From contig CM067354.1 of the NCBI GenBank assembly GCA_034190875.2, positions 48,360,401-48,424,400 of the forward strand: a stretch of 64,000 nucleotides of DNA. The letters run 5' to 3'. Positions 21,003 to 35,398 of this stretch are shown here, piece after piece. The notes below the pieces were generated by a model. The model was not told the DNA's origin. It made no database searches and saw nothing but the letters and a program-made list of their open reading frames with translations. Every line of letters starts with the position of its first letter. Positions within the stretch are counted from its first letter, which is position 1. A program made the translations under genes and the position numbers. The stretch comes from Urechis unicinctus (taxonomy: Eukaryota; Annelida; Polychaeta; Xenopneusta; Urechidae).

Positions 21003-22935
21003 TGATGTAACCTGTGTCATCCCTTCACCTGCCAATCGTTATGAGATACGCAAACTAATGACATCCCGTTACCTGTCAACCGTGATCAGAAACACAAGCT
21101 AATGACATCCCGTTACCTGTCAATCGCAATGAGAAACACAAACTAATGACATCCCGTTACCTGTCAACCGTGATCAGAAACACAAACTAATGACATCCCG
21201 TTACCTGTCAACCGTGGCCAGAAACACAAACTAATGACATCCCGTTACCTGTCAACCGTGATCAGAAACACAAACTAATGACATCCCGTTACCTGTCAAT
21301 CGAAATGAGAAGCACAAACTAATGACATCCCGTTACCTGTCAATCGCAATGAGAAACACAAACTAATGACATCCCGTTACCTGTCAATCGCAATGAGAAG
21401 CACAAACTAATGACATCACGTTACCTGTCGACCGTGATCAGAAACACAAACTAATGACATCCCGTTACCTGTCAACCGTGATCAGAAACACAAACTAATG
21501 ACATCCCGTTACCTGTCAATCGCAATGAGAAACACAAATTAATGACATCCCGTTACCTGTCAACCGTGATCAGAAACACAAACTAATGACATCCCGTTAC
21601 CCGTCAATCGCAATGAGAAACACAAACTAATGACATCCTGTTACCTGTCAATCGCAATGAGAAACACAAACTAATGATATCCCGTTACCTGTCAATCGCA
21701 ATGAGAAGCACAAACTAATGACATCCCGTTACCTGTCAACCGTGATCAGAAACACAAACTAATGACATCCCGTTACCTGTCAACCGTGGCCAGAAACACA
21801 AATTAATGACATCCCGTTACCTGTCAACCGTGATCAGGAACACAAACTAATGACATCCCGTTACCTGTCAATCGAAATGAGAAGCACAAACTAATGACAT
21901 CCCGTTACCTGTCAATCGCAATGAGAAACACAAACTAATGACATCCCGTTACCTGTCAATCGCAATGAGAAGCACAAACTAATGACATCACGTTACCTGT
22001 CGACCGTGATCAGAAACACAAACTAATGACATCCCGTTACCTGTCAACCGTGATCAGAAACACAAACTAATGACATCCCGTTACCTGTCAATCGCAATGA
22101 GAAACACAAATTAATGACATCCCGTTACCTGTCAACCGTGATCAGAAACACAAACTAATGACATCCCGTTACCCGTCAATCGCAATGAGAAACACAAACT
22201 AATGACATCCTGTTACCTGTCAATCGCAATGAGAAACACAAACTAATGATATCCCGTTACCTGTCAATCGCAATGAGAAGCACAAACTAATGACATCCCG
22301 TTACCTGTCAACCGTGATCAGAAACACAAACTAATGACATCCCGTTACCTGTCAATCGCAATGAGAAGCACAAAATAATGACATCACGTTACCTGTCAAC
22401 CGTGATCAGAAACACAAACTAATGACATCCCGTTACCTGTCAATCGAAATGAGCAGCACAAACTAATGACATCCCGTTACCTGTCAATCGCAATGAGAAG
22501 CACAAACTAATGACATCCCGTTACCTGTCAATCGCAATGAGAAGCACAAACTAATGACATCACGTTACCTGTCAACCGTGATCAGAAACACAAACTAATG
22601 ACATCCCGTTACGTGTGAACCGTGATCAGAAACACAAACTAATGACATCCCATTACCTGTCCATCGCAATGAGAAACACAAACTAATGACATCCCGTTAC
22701 CTGTCAATCGCAATGAGAAACAATCTAATGACATCCCGTTACCTGTCAATCGCAATGAGAAACACAAACTAATGACATCACGTTACCTGTCAATCGCAAT
22801 GAGAAGCACAAACTAATGATATCTCGTTACCTGTCAACCTTGATCAGAAACACAAACTAATGACATCCTGTTACCCGTCAATCGCGGTGAGATGCACAAA
22901 CTAATGACATCCCGTTACTTGTCAATCACGACGTG
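21003..22935. repeat. 44-bp minisatellite next to the exon-1 donor, unit 1
   Basis: About 43 units of 44 bp built on ATGACATCCCGTTACCTGTC, with two main subtypes (CGCAATGAGAA and CCGTGATCAGAA). A longer period is visible: the rare subtype CCGTGGCCAG at 21,212 recurs at 21,784, exactly 13 units (572 bp) later, with matching neighbours. On the minus strand each unit contains GACAGGTAACGGG, which resembles the true exon-1 donor at 22,943. Unit 2 has only about three units. Confidence 0.95.
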
Positions 22936-22979
22936 AAATGTACCTGTCTATCGGTGGGGGAAGTAAACCCGAAATCCGG

Positions 22980-23745
22980 CGTAAAGCAGGCGTAACCATT
23001 ATGTGAAAATTGCAGGAGACAGTGTTCGTCTGACGAACTGTCGTCATGAATTTATTAATTCGGATGGTTGGTATTTCATTCCTACACGCGTTCGCCTATA
23101 TGCTTGTTTAAAAACTATTTTTCTCCGCAGATGTTACATTGTCCGGGTGGTAATCAAAGCCAAACCAAGTTGTTATGGTCAAACTCGTGTAATGGTCGAG
23201 CAGGTTGGCATTTTCATACAGGTTGTCATTGTTATACAGGTTGTCATTGTCATAAAGGTTGTTATTGTCATACAGGTTGTCATTGTCATACAGGCTGTCG
23301 TGGTCAAACAGGTTGTTATGGTCAAACTGATGGACAATGTGGCAAATGTTATTGTTGTCAAACAGGTTAGAAATGTCCAAATAGTTATCTTAGTCAGACG
23401 GGTTGTTATTGCTGATATGGTTGTCATGGCCACATAAGTTATAATTGTCAAATTGGTTGTCATGGCTAAATTAAGATAATAATCAATGAGGTTGGCAACG
23501 TCAAAATGGTTGTCAATGTGAGACAGGCTAGCTGGTTTTCATTGATCAAATGATTGTCAAAAATCAACTGGTTGTCAAGTGGGTGTGATGTGTCGTAGCC
23601 TGTATGAGATATTGTGTTTTAGGTCTGTCTTTATTTACCACAAGTGCTTGCTAATGCACGCGGGGCGATCAATAATTCACGCACCTTCAGACATCCCGCA
23701 CCAGTAACCACTCCATGGTTGACGTACATCGCAGGCATGTGAGTG
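22980..23745. repeat. Spacer with 18-bp GGTTGTCATTGTCATACA repeats, unit 1
   Basis: From about 23,213 to 23,350 an 18-bp unit is repeated imperfectly, with weaker echoes to 23,580. Its period is a multiple of three, which explains the Cys/His- and Val/Ile-rich open frames here. Unit 2 has a shorter version near 55,800-55,970. The rest of the interval shows nothing coding. Confidence 0.75.
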
Positions 23746-24065
23746 ATCAGGAAAAAAAACCCAACGGACCGTATATTCACCAAGCCAAGACGACTTCTCA
23801 ACATTGATTTACAATATGACTGAGTGAAAACCCACACGGGCCGTTTAATTCCCCAGGCTGATACACTTTCCCAACATTGAACTACAATATAACTGAGTGA
23901 AAATCCATACGGGTCGTGTTACTCCCCGGACAGGGACGCTTTCCTGACATTCAGGTCATGTATCTAGAATGAGAAGACGCTTTCTCATCATCGGGTCATG
24001 TATTTACCATGAGGAGACGCTTTCTCATCATCGGGTCATGTATTTACAATGAGGAGTCGCTTTCT
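23746..24065. repeat. 73-bp and 40-bp minisatellites, unit 1
   Basis: Two to three units of a 73-bp repeat (GGCTGAGACACTTTCCCAAC type) are followed by about three units of a 40-bp repeat (GAGACGCTTTCTCATCATCG type). Both are longer in unit 2. Confidence 0.75.
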
Positions 24066-24780
24066 AATAACACTCACCGACAGTATGACTCATGACTGAT
24101 CGCTGGTTCAAACCCTGATCCCACAGCCTATTATAGTCGCTTGTGTAGCGCTACACGCAAATGCTGGTCATTGCGTGAAATTGCTGCTGTGATGTCATGT
24201 ATCTGCGCTGGTCATTTGTTCGTTCGGTGATTTTCCATGGGGCTCGGGTTGGGCTGGCGTCCTAGTTCGGGGGTTCGAAACCCGGTGGGGGCAACGGGTA
24301 AGAGCAATGGACCCTCGATGACATCGCCTAAGAAGCCTGGTGTGTAATCTCACGTCATCTCATTCACAATGAGGTTCTAGATTATCTATTAACACACGGA
24401 ATTGAACCTCAATACAAAGAACTAGTCAACTGCCAGAAAACAACAGAACATCACTCTTCAAGTGAGGAAGGAATGGCGATCCCGGACAATCTGAACCGGG
24501 TGCTGCTACGGACGGCAGCATGCTAAGACGTGCGTCCTGAACACCATAACAGCGCCACCGAGTACTTACCAACGCCTCCAATGACCTTAACAACTCACTG
24601 TTTGCCATTGCATTCCTGTCAGATCAGACAAATAGCAATATGACTTTGTGAGCCGAGAGATTTGTCAAATGTAAGCGTGTCAGGACATGCCAAGATTCGC
24701 TGGTAGATGAGCTGTCATACGACCGACCGTTTGGTCCAGCCGCCAAAACATTCATTGTGTTATCAACAACACCCCAACTA
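24066..24780. other. Unique spacer with tRNA box-B-like motif, unit 1
   Basis: Contains GGGGGTTCGAAACCCGG near 24,270, a perfect box-B-like palindrome. The upstream sequence does not fold convincingly as a tRNA. A diverged copy is at 57,228. It could be the remains of a tRNA-derived SINE. No protein-coding signal was seen. Confidence 0.35.
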
Positions 24781-27700
24781 AACCATACAGCAAGTCATCC
24801 ATACTGAAGCTTATCGACACACCAACTAACCCATACAGCAAATTATCCATACAACAGCTTATCTACACACCAACGAACCCATTCTGCAACTATCCCATGC
24901 TTCAGCTCACCCTTACTTAAACTCGGCGACACTCAAAATCATCCATACTGCAGCTTATTTACACACCAACTAACCCATACAGCAATTCATACATACTGCA
25001 GCATATCTGCACACAAACTAACCTATACTGCAACTCATCCATATCACATCTCATCCATACTGCAGCTTATCTACACACCAACTAACCCATACAGCAACAC
25101 ATCCATATCACATCTAGTCCACACTGCAGCTTATCTACACACCAACTAACCCATACAGCAACTCATCCATATCACATCTCATCCATACTGCACCTTATTT
25201 ACACACCAACTAACCCATACAGCAACGCATCCATACTGCAGCTTATTTACACAACAACTAACCTATACTGCAACTCATCCATATCACATCTCATCCATAC
25301 TGCAGCTTATCTACACACCAACTAACCCATACAGCAACTCATCCATACTGAAGCTTATCCTCACACCAACTAACCCGTACATCAACTCATCCATACTGAA
25401 GTTTATCAACACACCAACTAACCCATAAAGCAATTCACCCATATCACATCTGATCCATACTGCAGCTTATATACACACCAACTAACCCATACAGCAACTC
25501 ATCCATACTGCAGCTTATCTACACACCAACTAACCGATACAGCAACTCATCCATATCACATCTCATCCATACTGCAGCGTATTTACACACCAACTAACCC
25601 ATACAGCAACTCAATCATACTGAAGCTTATCCTCACACCAACTAACCCGAACATCAACTCATCATACTGAAGTTTATCTACACACCAACTAACCCATTCT
25701 GCAACTCATCCATATCACATCTCATCCATACTGCAGCTTAACTACACACCAACTAACCCATACAGCAACTCATCCATATCACATCTCATCCGTACTGCAG
25801 GTTATCTACACACCAACTAACCCATACAGCAACTCATCCATATCACATCTCATCCATACTGCAGCTTATTTACACACCAACTAACCCATACTGCAATTCA
25901 TACATACTGCAGCTTATCTGCACACAAACTAACCTATACTGCAACTCATCCATATCACATCTCATCCATACTGCAGCTTATCTACACACCAACTAACCCA
26001 TACAGCAACACATCAATATGACATCTCATCCATACTGCAGCTTATTTACACACCAACTAACCCATACAGCAACTCATCCATATCACATCTCATCCATACT
26101 GCACCTTATTTACACACCAACTAACCCATACAGCAACGCATCCATACTGCAGCTTATTTACACAACAACTAACCTATACTGCAACTCATCCATATCACAT
26201 CTCATCCATACTGCAGCTTATCTACACACCAACTAACAAATACAGCAACTCATCCATAGTGAAGCTTATCCTCACACCAACTAACCCGTACATCAACTCA
26301 TCCATACTGAAGTTTATCAACACACCAACTAACCCATAAAGCAACTCACCCATATCACATCTGATCCATACTGCAGCTTATATACACACCAACTAACCCA
26401 TACAGCAACTCATCCATACTGCAGCTTATCTGCACACCAACTAACCCATACTGCAACTCATCCATATCACATCTCATCCATACTGCAGCTTATCTACACA
26501 CCAACTAACCCATACAGCAACTCATCCATATCACATCTCCTCCATACTGCAGCTTTTTTACACACCAACTAACCCATACAGCAACACATCCATACTGAAG
26601 CTTATCCTCACACCAACTAACCCGAACATCAACTCATCATACTGAAGTTTATCTACACACCAACTAACCCATACTGCAACTCATCCATATCACATCCCAT
26701 CCATACTGCAGCTTAACTACACACCAACGAACCCATACAGCAACTCATCCATATCACATCTCATCCGTACTGCAGGTTATCTACACACCAACTAACCCAT
26801 ACAGCAACTCATCCATATCACATCTCATCCATACTGCAGCTTATTTACACACCAACTAACCCATACAGCAACTCATCCATACTGCAGCTTATTTACACAC
26901 CAACTAACCTATACTGCAACTCATCCATATCACATCTCATCCATACTGCAGCTTATCTACACACCAACTAACCCATACAGCATCTCATCCATACCAAAGC
27001 TCATCCATACTGCAGCTTATTTACTCACCAACTAACCCATACATCAACTCATCCATATCTCATCTAGTCCATACTGCAGCTTATCTACAAACCAACTAAC
27101 CATACATCAACTCATCCATACTTAAGCTTATCTACATACCAAACTAACCCATAGAGCAACTCATCCACATCACATATAGTCCATACTGCAGCTTATCTAC
27201 ACACCAACTAACCCATACAGCTACTCATCCATACTGCAGCTTATCTACACACCAAATAACCATACAAAAACTCATCCATACTTAAGCTTATCTACACACC
27301 AACTGACCCATACAGCAACTCATCCATATCACATCTAGTCCATACTGCTGCATATCAAACACCTACTAACCCATACTGCAACTCATCCATATCACATCTC
27401 ATCCATACTGCACCTTATTTACACACCAACTAACCCATACAGCAATTCATACATACTGCAGCTTATCTGCACACAAACTAACCTATACTGCAACTAATCC
27501 ATATCACATCTCATCCATACTGCAGCATATCTACACACCAACTAACCCATACAGCAACACATCCATATCACATCTAGTCCATACTGCAGCTTATCTACAC
27601 ACCAACTAACCCATACAGCAACTCATCCATATCACATCTCATCCATACTGCACCTTATTTACACACCAACTAACCCATACAGCAGCTCATCCATACTGCA

Positions 27701-30700
27701 GCTTATTTACACAACAACTAACCTATAATGCAACTCATCCATATCACATCTCATCCATACTGCAGCTTATCTACACACCAACTAACCGATACAGCAACTC
27801 ATCCATATCACATCTCATCCATACTGCAGCGTATTTACATACCAACTAACCCATACAGCAACTCAATCATACTGAAGCTTATCCTCACACCAACTAACCC
27901 GAAACATCAACTCATCATACTGAAGTTTATCTACACACCAACTAACCCATTCTGCAACTCATCCATATCACATCTCATCTCATCCATACTGCAGCTTAAC
28001 TACACACCAAACTAACCCATACAGCAACTCATCCATATCACATCTCATCCGTACTGCAGGTTATCTACACTCCAACTAACTAACCCATACAGCAACTCAT
28101 CCATATCACATCTCATCCATACTGCACCTATTATTTACACACCAACTAACCCATACTGCAATTCATACATACTGCAGCTTATCCGCAAACAAACTAACCT
28201 ATACTGCAACTCATCAATATCACATCTCATCCATACTGCAGCTTATCTACACACCAACTAACCCATACAGCAACACATCAATATGACATCTCATCCATAC
28301 TGCAGCTTATTTACACACCAACTAACCCATACAGCAACTCATCCATATCACATCTCATCCATACTGCAGCTTATTTACACACCAACTAACCCATACAGCA
28401 ACTCATCCATACTGCAGCTTATTTACACACCAACTAACCTATACTGCAACTTATCCATATCACATCTCATCCATACTGCAGTTTATCTACACACCAAACT
28501 AACCCCATACAGCAACTCATCCATACCAAAGCTCATCCATACTGCAGCTTATTTACACACCAACTAACCCATACATCAACTCATCCATATCTCATCTAGT
28601 CAATACTGCAGCTTATCTACACACCAACTAACCATACATCAACTCATCCATACTTAAGCTTATCTACATACCAAACTAACCCATAGAGCAACTCATCCAC
28701 ATCACATATAGTCCATACTGCAGCTTATCTACACACCAACTAACCCATACAGCTACTCATCCATACTGCAGCTATCTACACACCAAAATAACCATACAAA
28801 AAACTCATCCATACTTAAGCTTATCTACACACCCAACTGACCCATACAGCAACTCATCCATATCACATCTAGTCCATACTGCTGCATATCAAACACCTAC
28901 TAACCCATACTGCAACTCATCCATATCACATCTCATCCATACTGCACCTTATTTACACACCAACTAACCCATACAGCAATTCATACATACTGCAGCTTAT
29001 CTGCACACAAACTAACCTATACTGCAACTAATCCATATCACATCTCATCCATACTGCAGCATATCTACACACCAACTAACCCATACAGCAACACATCCAT
29101 ATCACATCTAGTCCATACTGCAGCTTATCTACACACCAACTAACCCATACAGCAACTCATCCATATCACATCTCATCCATACTGCACCTTATTTACACAC
29201 CAACTAACCCATACAGCAACTCATCCATACTGCAGCTTATTTACACAACAACTAACCTATAATGCAACTCATCCATATCACATCTCATCCATACTGCAGC
29301 TTATCTACACACCAACTAACCCATACAGCAACTCATCCATATCACATCTCATCCATACTGCAGCGTATTTACATACCAACTAACCCATACAGCAACTCAT
29401 ACATACTGAAGCTTATCCTCACACCAACTAACCCGAACATCAACTCATCATACTGAAGTTTATCTACACACCAACTAACCCATTCTGCAACTCATCCATA
29501 TCACATCTCATCCATACTGCAGCTTAACTACACACCAACTAACCCATACAGCAACTCATCCATATCACATCTCATCCGTACTGCAGGTTATCTACACTCC
29601 AACTAACCCATACAGCAACTCATCCATATCACATCTCATCCATACTGCACCTTATTTACACACCAACTAACCCATACTGCAATTCATACATACTGCAGCT
29701 TATCCGCAAACAAACTAACCTATACTGCAACTCATCAATATCACATCTCATCCATACTGCAGCTTATCTACACACCAACTAACCCATACAGCAACACATC
29801 AATATGACATCTCATCCATACTGCAGCTTATTTACACACCAACTAACCCATACAGCAACTCATCCATATCACATCTCATCCATACTGCAGCTTATTTACA
29901 CACCAACTAACCCATACAGCAACTCATCCATACTGCAGCTTATTTCACACTAACATATACTGCAACTTATCCATATCACATCTCATCCATACTGCAGTTT
30001 ATCTACACACCAACTAACCCATACAGCAACTCATCCATACCAAAGCTCATCCATACTGCAGCTTATTTACACACCAGCTAACCCATACATCAACTCATCC
30101 ATATCTCATCTAGTCAATACTGCAGCTTATCTACACACAACTAACCATACATCAACTCATCCATACTTAAGCTTATCTACACACCAACTAATCCATAAAC
30201 TCATCCACATACATATAGTCCAACTCATCCACAACTCACATACAGCTCCATACTGCAGCTTATCTACACACCAACTAACCATACAGCTACTCATCCATAC
30301 TGCTTATCTACACACCAAATATCTACACTTACCTACACACCAACTGACCCCATACAGCAACTCATCCATATCACATCTAGTCCATACTGCTGCATATCAA
30401 CACACCTACTAACCCATACTGCAACTCATCCATATCACATCTCATCCATACTGCAGCTTATTTACACACCAACTAACCCATACAGCAACTCATCCATACT
30501 GCAGCTTATTTACACAACAACTAACCTATACTGCAACTCATCCATATCACATCTTATCCGTACTGCAGCTTATCTACACACCAACTAACCCATACTGCAA
30601 CTCATCCATATCACGTCTTATCCGTACTGCAGGTTATCCACACACCAACTAACCCATACAGCAACTCATCCATATCACATCTCATCCATATTTACACAGC

Positions 30701-33700
30701 TTATCTACTGCAGCTTATCACACACAACTACCCATACTGCAACTCATCCATACACATCAGCTTATCTTATCTACAAACCAAACTAACCCATACTGCAACT
30801 CATCCATATATCACATCTCATCCATACTGCAGCTTATCTACACACCAACTAACCCATACAGCAACTCATCATACTCCTATACACACCACACATCATCACT
30901 CATCCATACTGCAGCTTATCTCACCATAAACACCAACTCATCCATACTCAACTCATCCATACTGCAGCCATTATCTTAACACACCAACTAACCCATACAG
31001 CAACTCATCCATATCACATCTCATCCATACTGCAGCTTATCTACACACCAACTAACCCATACAGCAACTCATCCATATCACATCTCATCCATACTGCAGC
31101 TTATTACACACACTAACCCCATACTAACCATATCATCATACTGCAGCTTATCTATACACACACTAACCCATACACACAAACAACCCATACATATCACATC
31201 TCATCTGCAGCTTATCACACACTATCCATACTGCAGCTTACTGCAGCTTATTACACACCAACTAACTAACCATACTGCAACTCATCCACAATCTAGTCCA
31301 TACTGCAGCTATCTACACACCAACTAACCCATACCATACATACCAAATCTACTCATCCAGCTTATTTACACACCAAACTAACCCATACAGCAACTCTCCA
31401 TCCATACCATACTGCAGCTTATCTACACCCAACTAACCCATACATCAACTCATCCATACTTAAGCTTATCTAGCAAACTCTACACACCATCCACATCACT
31501 CCAACTAACCCATATACTGCAGCTTATCTACACACAAATAACATACAACAAACTCATATCACAAACTCCCATATCATCCATATCACATCTACCATACTGC
31601 AGCTTATCAACACTAACCCATACAAACTAACCCTAACAACCCATACAGCAACACAAACATCAACATACTGCAGCATATCTACACACCAACTAACCCATAC
31701 AGCAAAGCACACATCCATATCACATCTAGTCCATACTGCAGCTTATCTACACACCAACTAACCCATACAGCAAACTCCACATCTCATCCATACTGCAGCA
31801 CACCAACTAACCCATACAGCAACTCATCCATACTGCAGCTTATCACAACAACTAACCTATAATGCAACTCATCCATATCACATCTCATCCATACTGCAGC
31901 TTATCTACACACCAACTAACCGATACAGCAACTCATCCATATCACATCTCATCCATACTGCAGCGTATTTACACACACAACAACCCAACCAACTACAGCT
32001 TATCCTCACCACCATCATCATCATCATACTGAAGTTTATCTACACACCATAACCCATTCTGCAACTCATCATCACATCTATCCATACTGCAGCTTAACTA
32101 CACACCAACTACTACCCCATACAGCAACTCATCCATATCACATCTCATCCGTACTGCAGGTTATCTACACACCAACTAACCCATACAGCAACTCATCCAT
32201 ATCACATCTCATCCATACTGCAGCTTAACTACACACCAACTAACCCATACAGCAACACATCCATATCACATCTCATCCGTACTGCAGGTTATCTACACAA
32301 CAACTAACCTATAATGCAACTCATCCATATCACATCTCATCCATACTGCAGCTTATCTACACACCAACTAACCCATACAGCAACACATCAATATGACATC
32401 TCATCCATACTGCAGCTTATTTACACACCAACTAACCCATACAGCAACTCATCCATATCACATCTCATCCATACTGCAGCTTATTTACACACAAACTAAC
32501 CCATACAGCAACTCATCCATACTGCAGCTTATTTACACACCAACTAACCTATACTGCAACTCATCCATATCACATCTCATCCATACTGCAGCTTATCTAC
32601 ACACCAACTAACCCATACAGCAACTCATCCATACCAAAGCTCATCCATACTGCAGCTTATTTACACACCAACTAACCCATACATCAACTCATCCATATCT
32701 CATCTAGTCCATACTGCAGCTTATCTACACACCAACTAACCATACATCAACTCATCCATACTTAAGCTTATCTACACACCAAACTAATCCATAGAGCAAC
32801 TCATCCACATCACATATAGTCCATACTGCAGCTTATCTACACACCAACTAACCCATACAGCTACTCATCCATACTGCAGCTTATCTACACACCAAATAAC
32901 CATACAAAAATTCATCCATACTTAAGCTTATCTACACACCAACTGACCCATACAGCAACTCATCCACATCACATCTAGTCCATACTGCTGCATATCAAAC
33001 ACCTACTAACCCATACTGCAACTCATCCATATCACATCTCATCCATACTGCACCTTATTTACACACCAACTAACCCATACAGCAACTCATCCATACTGCA
33101 GCTTATTTACACAACAACTAACCTATACTGCAACTCATCCATATCACATCTCATCCATACTGCAGCTTATCTACACACCAACTAACCCATACAGCAACAC
33201 ATCAATATGACATCTAGTCCATACTGCAGCTTATCTACACACCAACTAACCCATACAGTAACTCATCCATACTGAAGCTTATCCTCACACCAACTAACCC
33301 GTACATCAACTCATCCATACTGAAGTTTATTAACACACCAACTAACCCGTAAAGCAACTCACCCATATCACATCTTATCCGTACTGCAGGTTATCCACAC
33401 ACCAACTAACCCATACAGCAACTCATCCATATCACATCTCATCCATACTGCAGCTTATTTACACACCAACTACCCATACTGCAATTTATACATACTGCAG
33501 CTTATCTGCACACAAACTAACCTATACTGCAACTCATCCATATCACATCTCATCCATACTGCAGCTTATCTACACACCAACTTACCCATAAAGCAACACA
33601 TCCATATCACATCTAGTCCATAGTGCAGCTTATCTGCACACAAACTAACCTATACTGCAACTCATCCATATCACATCTCATCCATACTGCAGCTTATCTA

Positions 33701-34990
33701 CACACCAACTAACCCATACAGCATCTCATCCATACTGAAGCTTATACTCACACCAACTAACCCATACATTAACTCATCCATACTGATGTTTATGTACGCA
33801 CCAACTAACCCATACAGCAACTCATCCATACTGCAGCTTATATACACACCAATTGACTCATACAGCAACTCATCCATATCACATCTAGTCCATACTGCAG
33901 CATATCAACACACCCACTAACCCTTACTGCAACTCATCCATATCACCTCTAGTCCATACTGCAGCTTATCTACACCCAACTAACCCATACAGCCTCCAAC
34001 TTATTCTTACTGCAGGTTATCTACACTCCAGCTAATCCATACTTTAACTCATCCATATCATCTCTAGTCCATACAGCATCTTATCTACACACCCACTAAC
34101 CCATACAGCAACTCATCCATACTGCAGCTTATCTACACACCAACTAACCCATACTGCAACTCATCCATACAGCAACTCATCCATATCACATTGTATCCAT
34201 ACTGCAGCTTATCTACACACCAACTAACCCATTCTGCAACTAACCCATGCTTCAGCTCACCCTTACTTAAACTCGCCGATACTCACTCTCATCTATACTG
34301 AAGCTTATCTACACACCAACTAACCCATACAGCATCTCATCCATATCACATCTAGACCATACTGCAGCTTATCTACACACCATCTAATCCATACTGCAAC
34401 TCATCCATACTGAAGCTTATACTCACACCAGCTAATCCATACATTAACTCATCCATACTGATGTTTATCTACACACCAACTAACCCATACAGCTACTCAT
34501 CCATACTGCAGCTTATCTACACACCAACTGACTCATACAACAACTCATCCATATCACATCTAGTCCATACTGCAGCATATCAACACACCAACTAACCCAT
34601 ACTGCAACTCATCCATATCACCTCTAGTCCGTACTGCAGCTTATCTACACACCAACTAACCCATACAGCAACTCATTCATACTGCAGGTTATCTACACCG
34701 CAGCTAACCCATACTTTAACTCATCCAAATCATCTCTAGTCCATACAGCATCTTATCTACACACCCACTAACCCATACAGCAACTCATCCATATCACCTC
34801 TAGTCCATACTGCAGCTTATCTGCACACCAACAAACCCACACATTAACTTATCCATATCACATCTAGTCCATACTTCAGCTTATCTACATACCAACTAAC
34901 CCGTACAGCAACATCCATATCACATCTCATCCATACAACAGCCTGTCTACACACCAACTTACCCATTCTGCAACTAACCCATGCTTCAGC
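24781..34990. repeat. 48/64-bp satellite array, 10.2 kb, unit 1
   Basis: Tandem array with a 48-bp core (CATCCATACTGCAGCTTATC, TACACACCAACTAACCCATA, CAGCAACT) that often carries an extra 16-bp block (CATCCATATCACATCT) to make 64 bp. A higher-order period of about 1.5 kb is marked by CATATCAAACACC-like units at 27,351, 28,884 and 30,393, and again at 32,991. Between about 30,640 and 32,110 the units are unusually ragged. The same satellite is only about 0.45 kb in unit 2. Open frames inside it are repeat artefacts. Confidence 0.95.
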
Positions 34991-35096
34991 TCATCCTTAC
35001 TCAAACTCGCCGATACTCAAACTCATCGGCCTTCCATCTCTCCAATACTTCAAATCAACCAATTTCAACTCACTCAACCCATCTTGCCCGCCGCTC

Positions 35097-35398
35097 AAAC
35101 TCGTCACTTCCAATGGATCTCCTCCAACTCGTTACTTCCAATGGATCCCCTCCAACTCATCACTTCCAATGGAACCTCTCCAGCTCAAACTTACAATGAA
35201 TCCCCTTGAACTCGTCAGTTCCAATGGATCCCCTCCAACTCGTCACTTCCAATGGATCCCCTTCAACTCGTCACTTCCAGTGGATCCCCTCCATTTCGGC
35301 ACTTCCAATGGATTCCCTCCAACTCGTCGCTTTCAATGAATCCCCTCCAAGTCGTCACTTCCAATGGATTCCCTCCAACCCGTCACTTCCAATGGATC
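35097..35398. repeat. 28-bp GGATCC minisatellite, left flank of Polinton 2
   Basis: About eleven units. The last two before the element resemble those to the left of Polinton 1, including TTCAATGAATCCCCTCCAA. Confidence 0.88.

Larger units (their letters stand above)
17235..22979 (-). pseudogene. Pentameric ligand-gated ion channel, copy 1 (first exon lost)
   Basis: Membrane channel of the pLGIC superfamily. Exons on the minus strand, each with GT-AG borders: remnant of exon 1, 22,944-22,979; exon 2, 19,738-19,866; exon 3, 19,136-19,339; exon 4, 18,389-18,715; exon 5, 17,799-17,954; exon 6, 17,235-17,444. Exon 2 gives the first beta strands ('VVFLNLGDIDTA'). Exon 3 gives 'FYEHMELNDYPFDAQ', the loop that follows the usual ligand domain core but without the disulfide cysteines. 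Exon 4 gives 'EWTLYNRIFVRIYNP' and the start of M1. Exon 5 gives 'FSVPADLTANRLQMSF', the M1-M2 turn and pore helix. Exon 6 gives M3, a short loop and M4. Exons 2-6 are open, but a 0.49-kb deletion removed the ATG and most of exon 1. The copy therefore lacks its start unless another promoter is used. Confidence 0.85.

Noticed and set aside
21003..22935. CRISPR-like appearance of the 44-bp array
   Set aside because: The whole 44-bp unit repeats with no unique spacers, and the locus is animal nuclear DNA with introns.
23003..23437. Val/Ile-rich and Cys/His-rich frames that could look like a metallothionein or venom-like peptide
   Set aside because: Produced by the 18-bp repeat in three frames; unit 2 does not keep them.
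24230..24310. Possible tRNA gene
   Set aside because: A perfect box-B-like hairpin is present, but no acceptor stem or anticodon arm could be matched; at most it is a decayed SINE.
24781..34990. Frames of 60-95 codons in the satellite (His/Ser/Thr/Pro-rich)
   Set aside because: Repeat artefacts without start context, conservation or splice signals.
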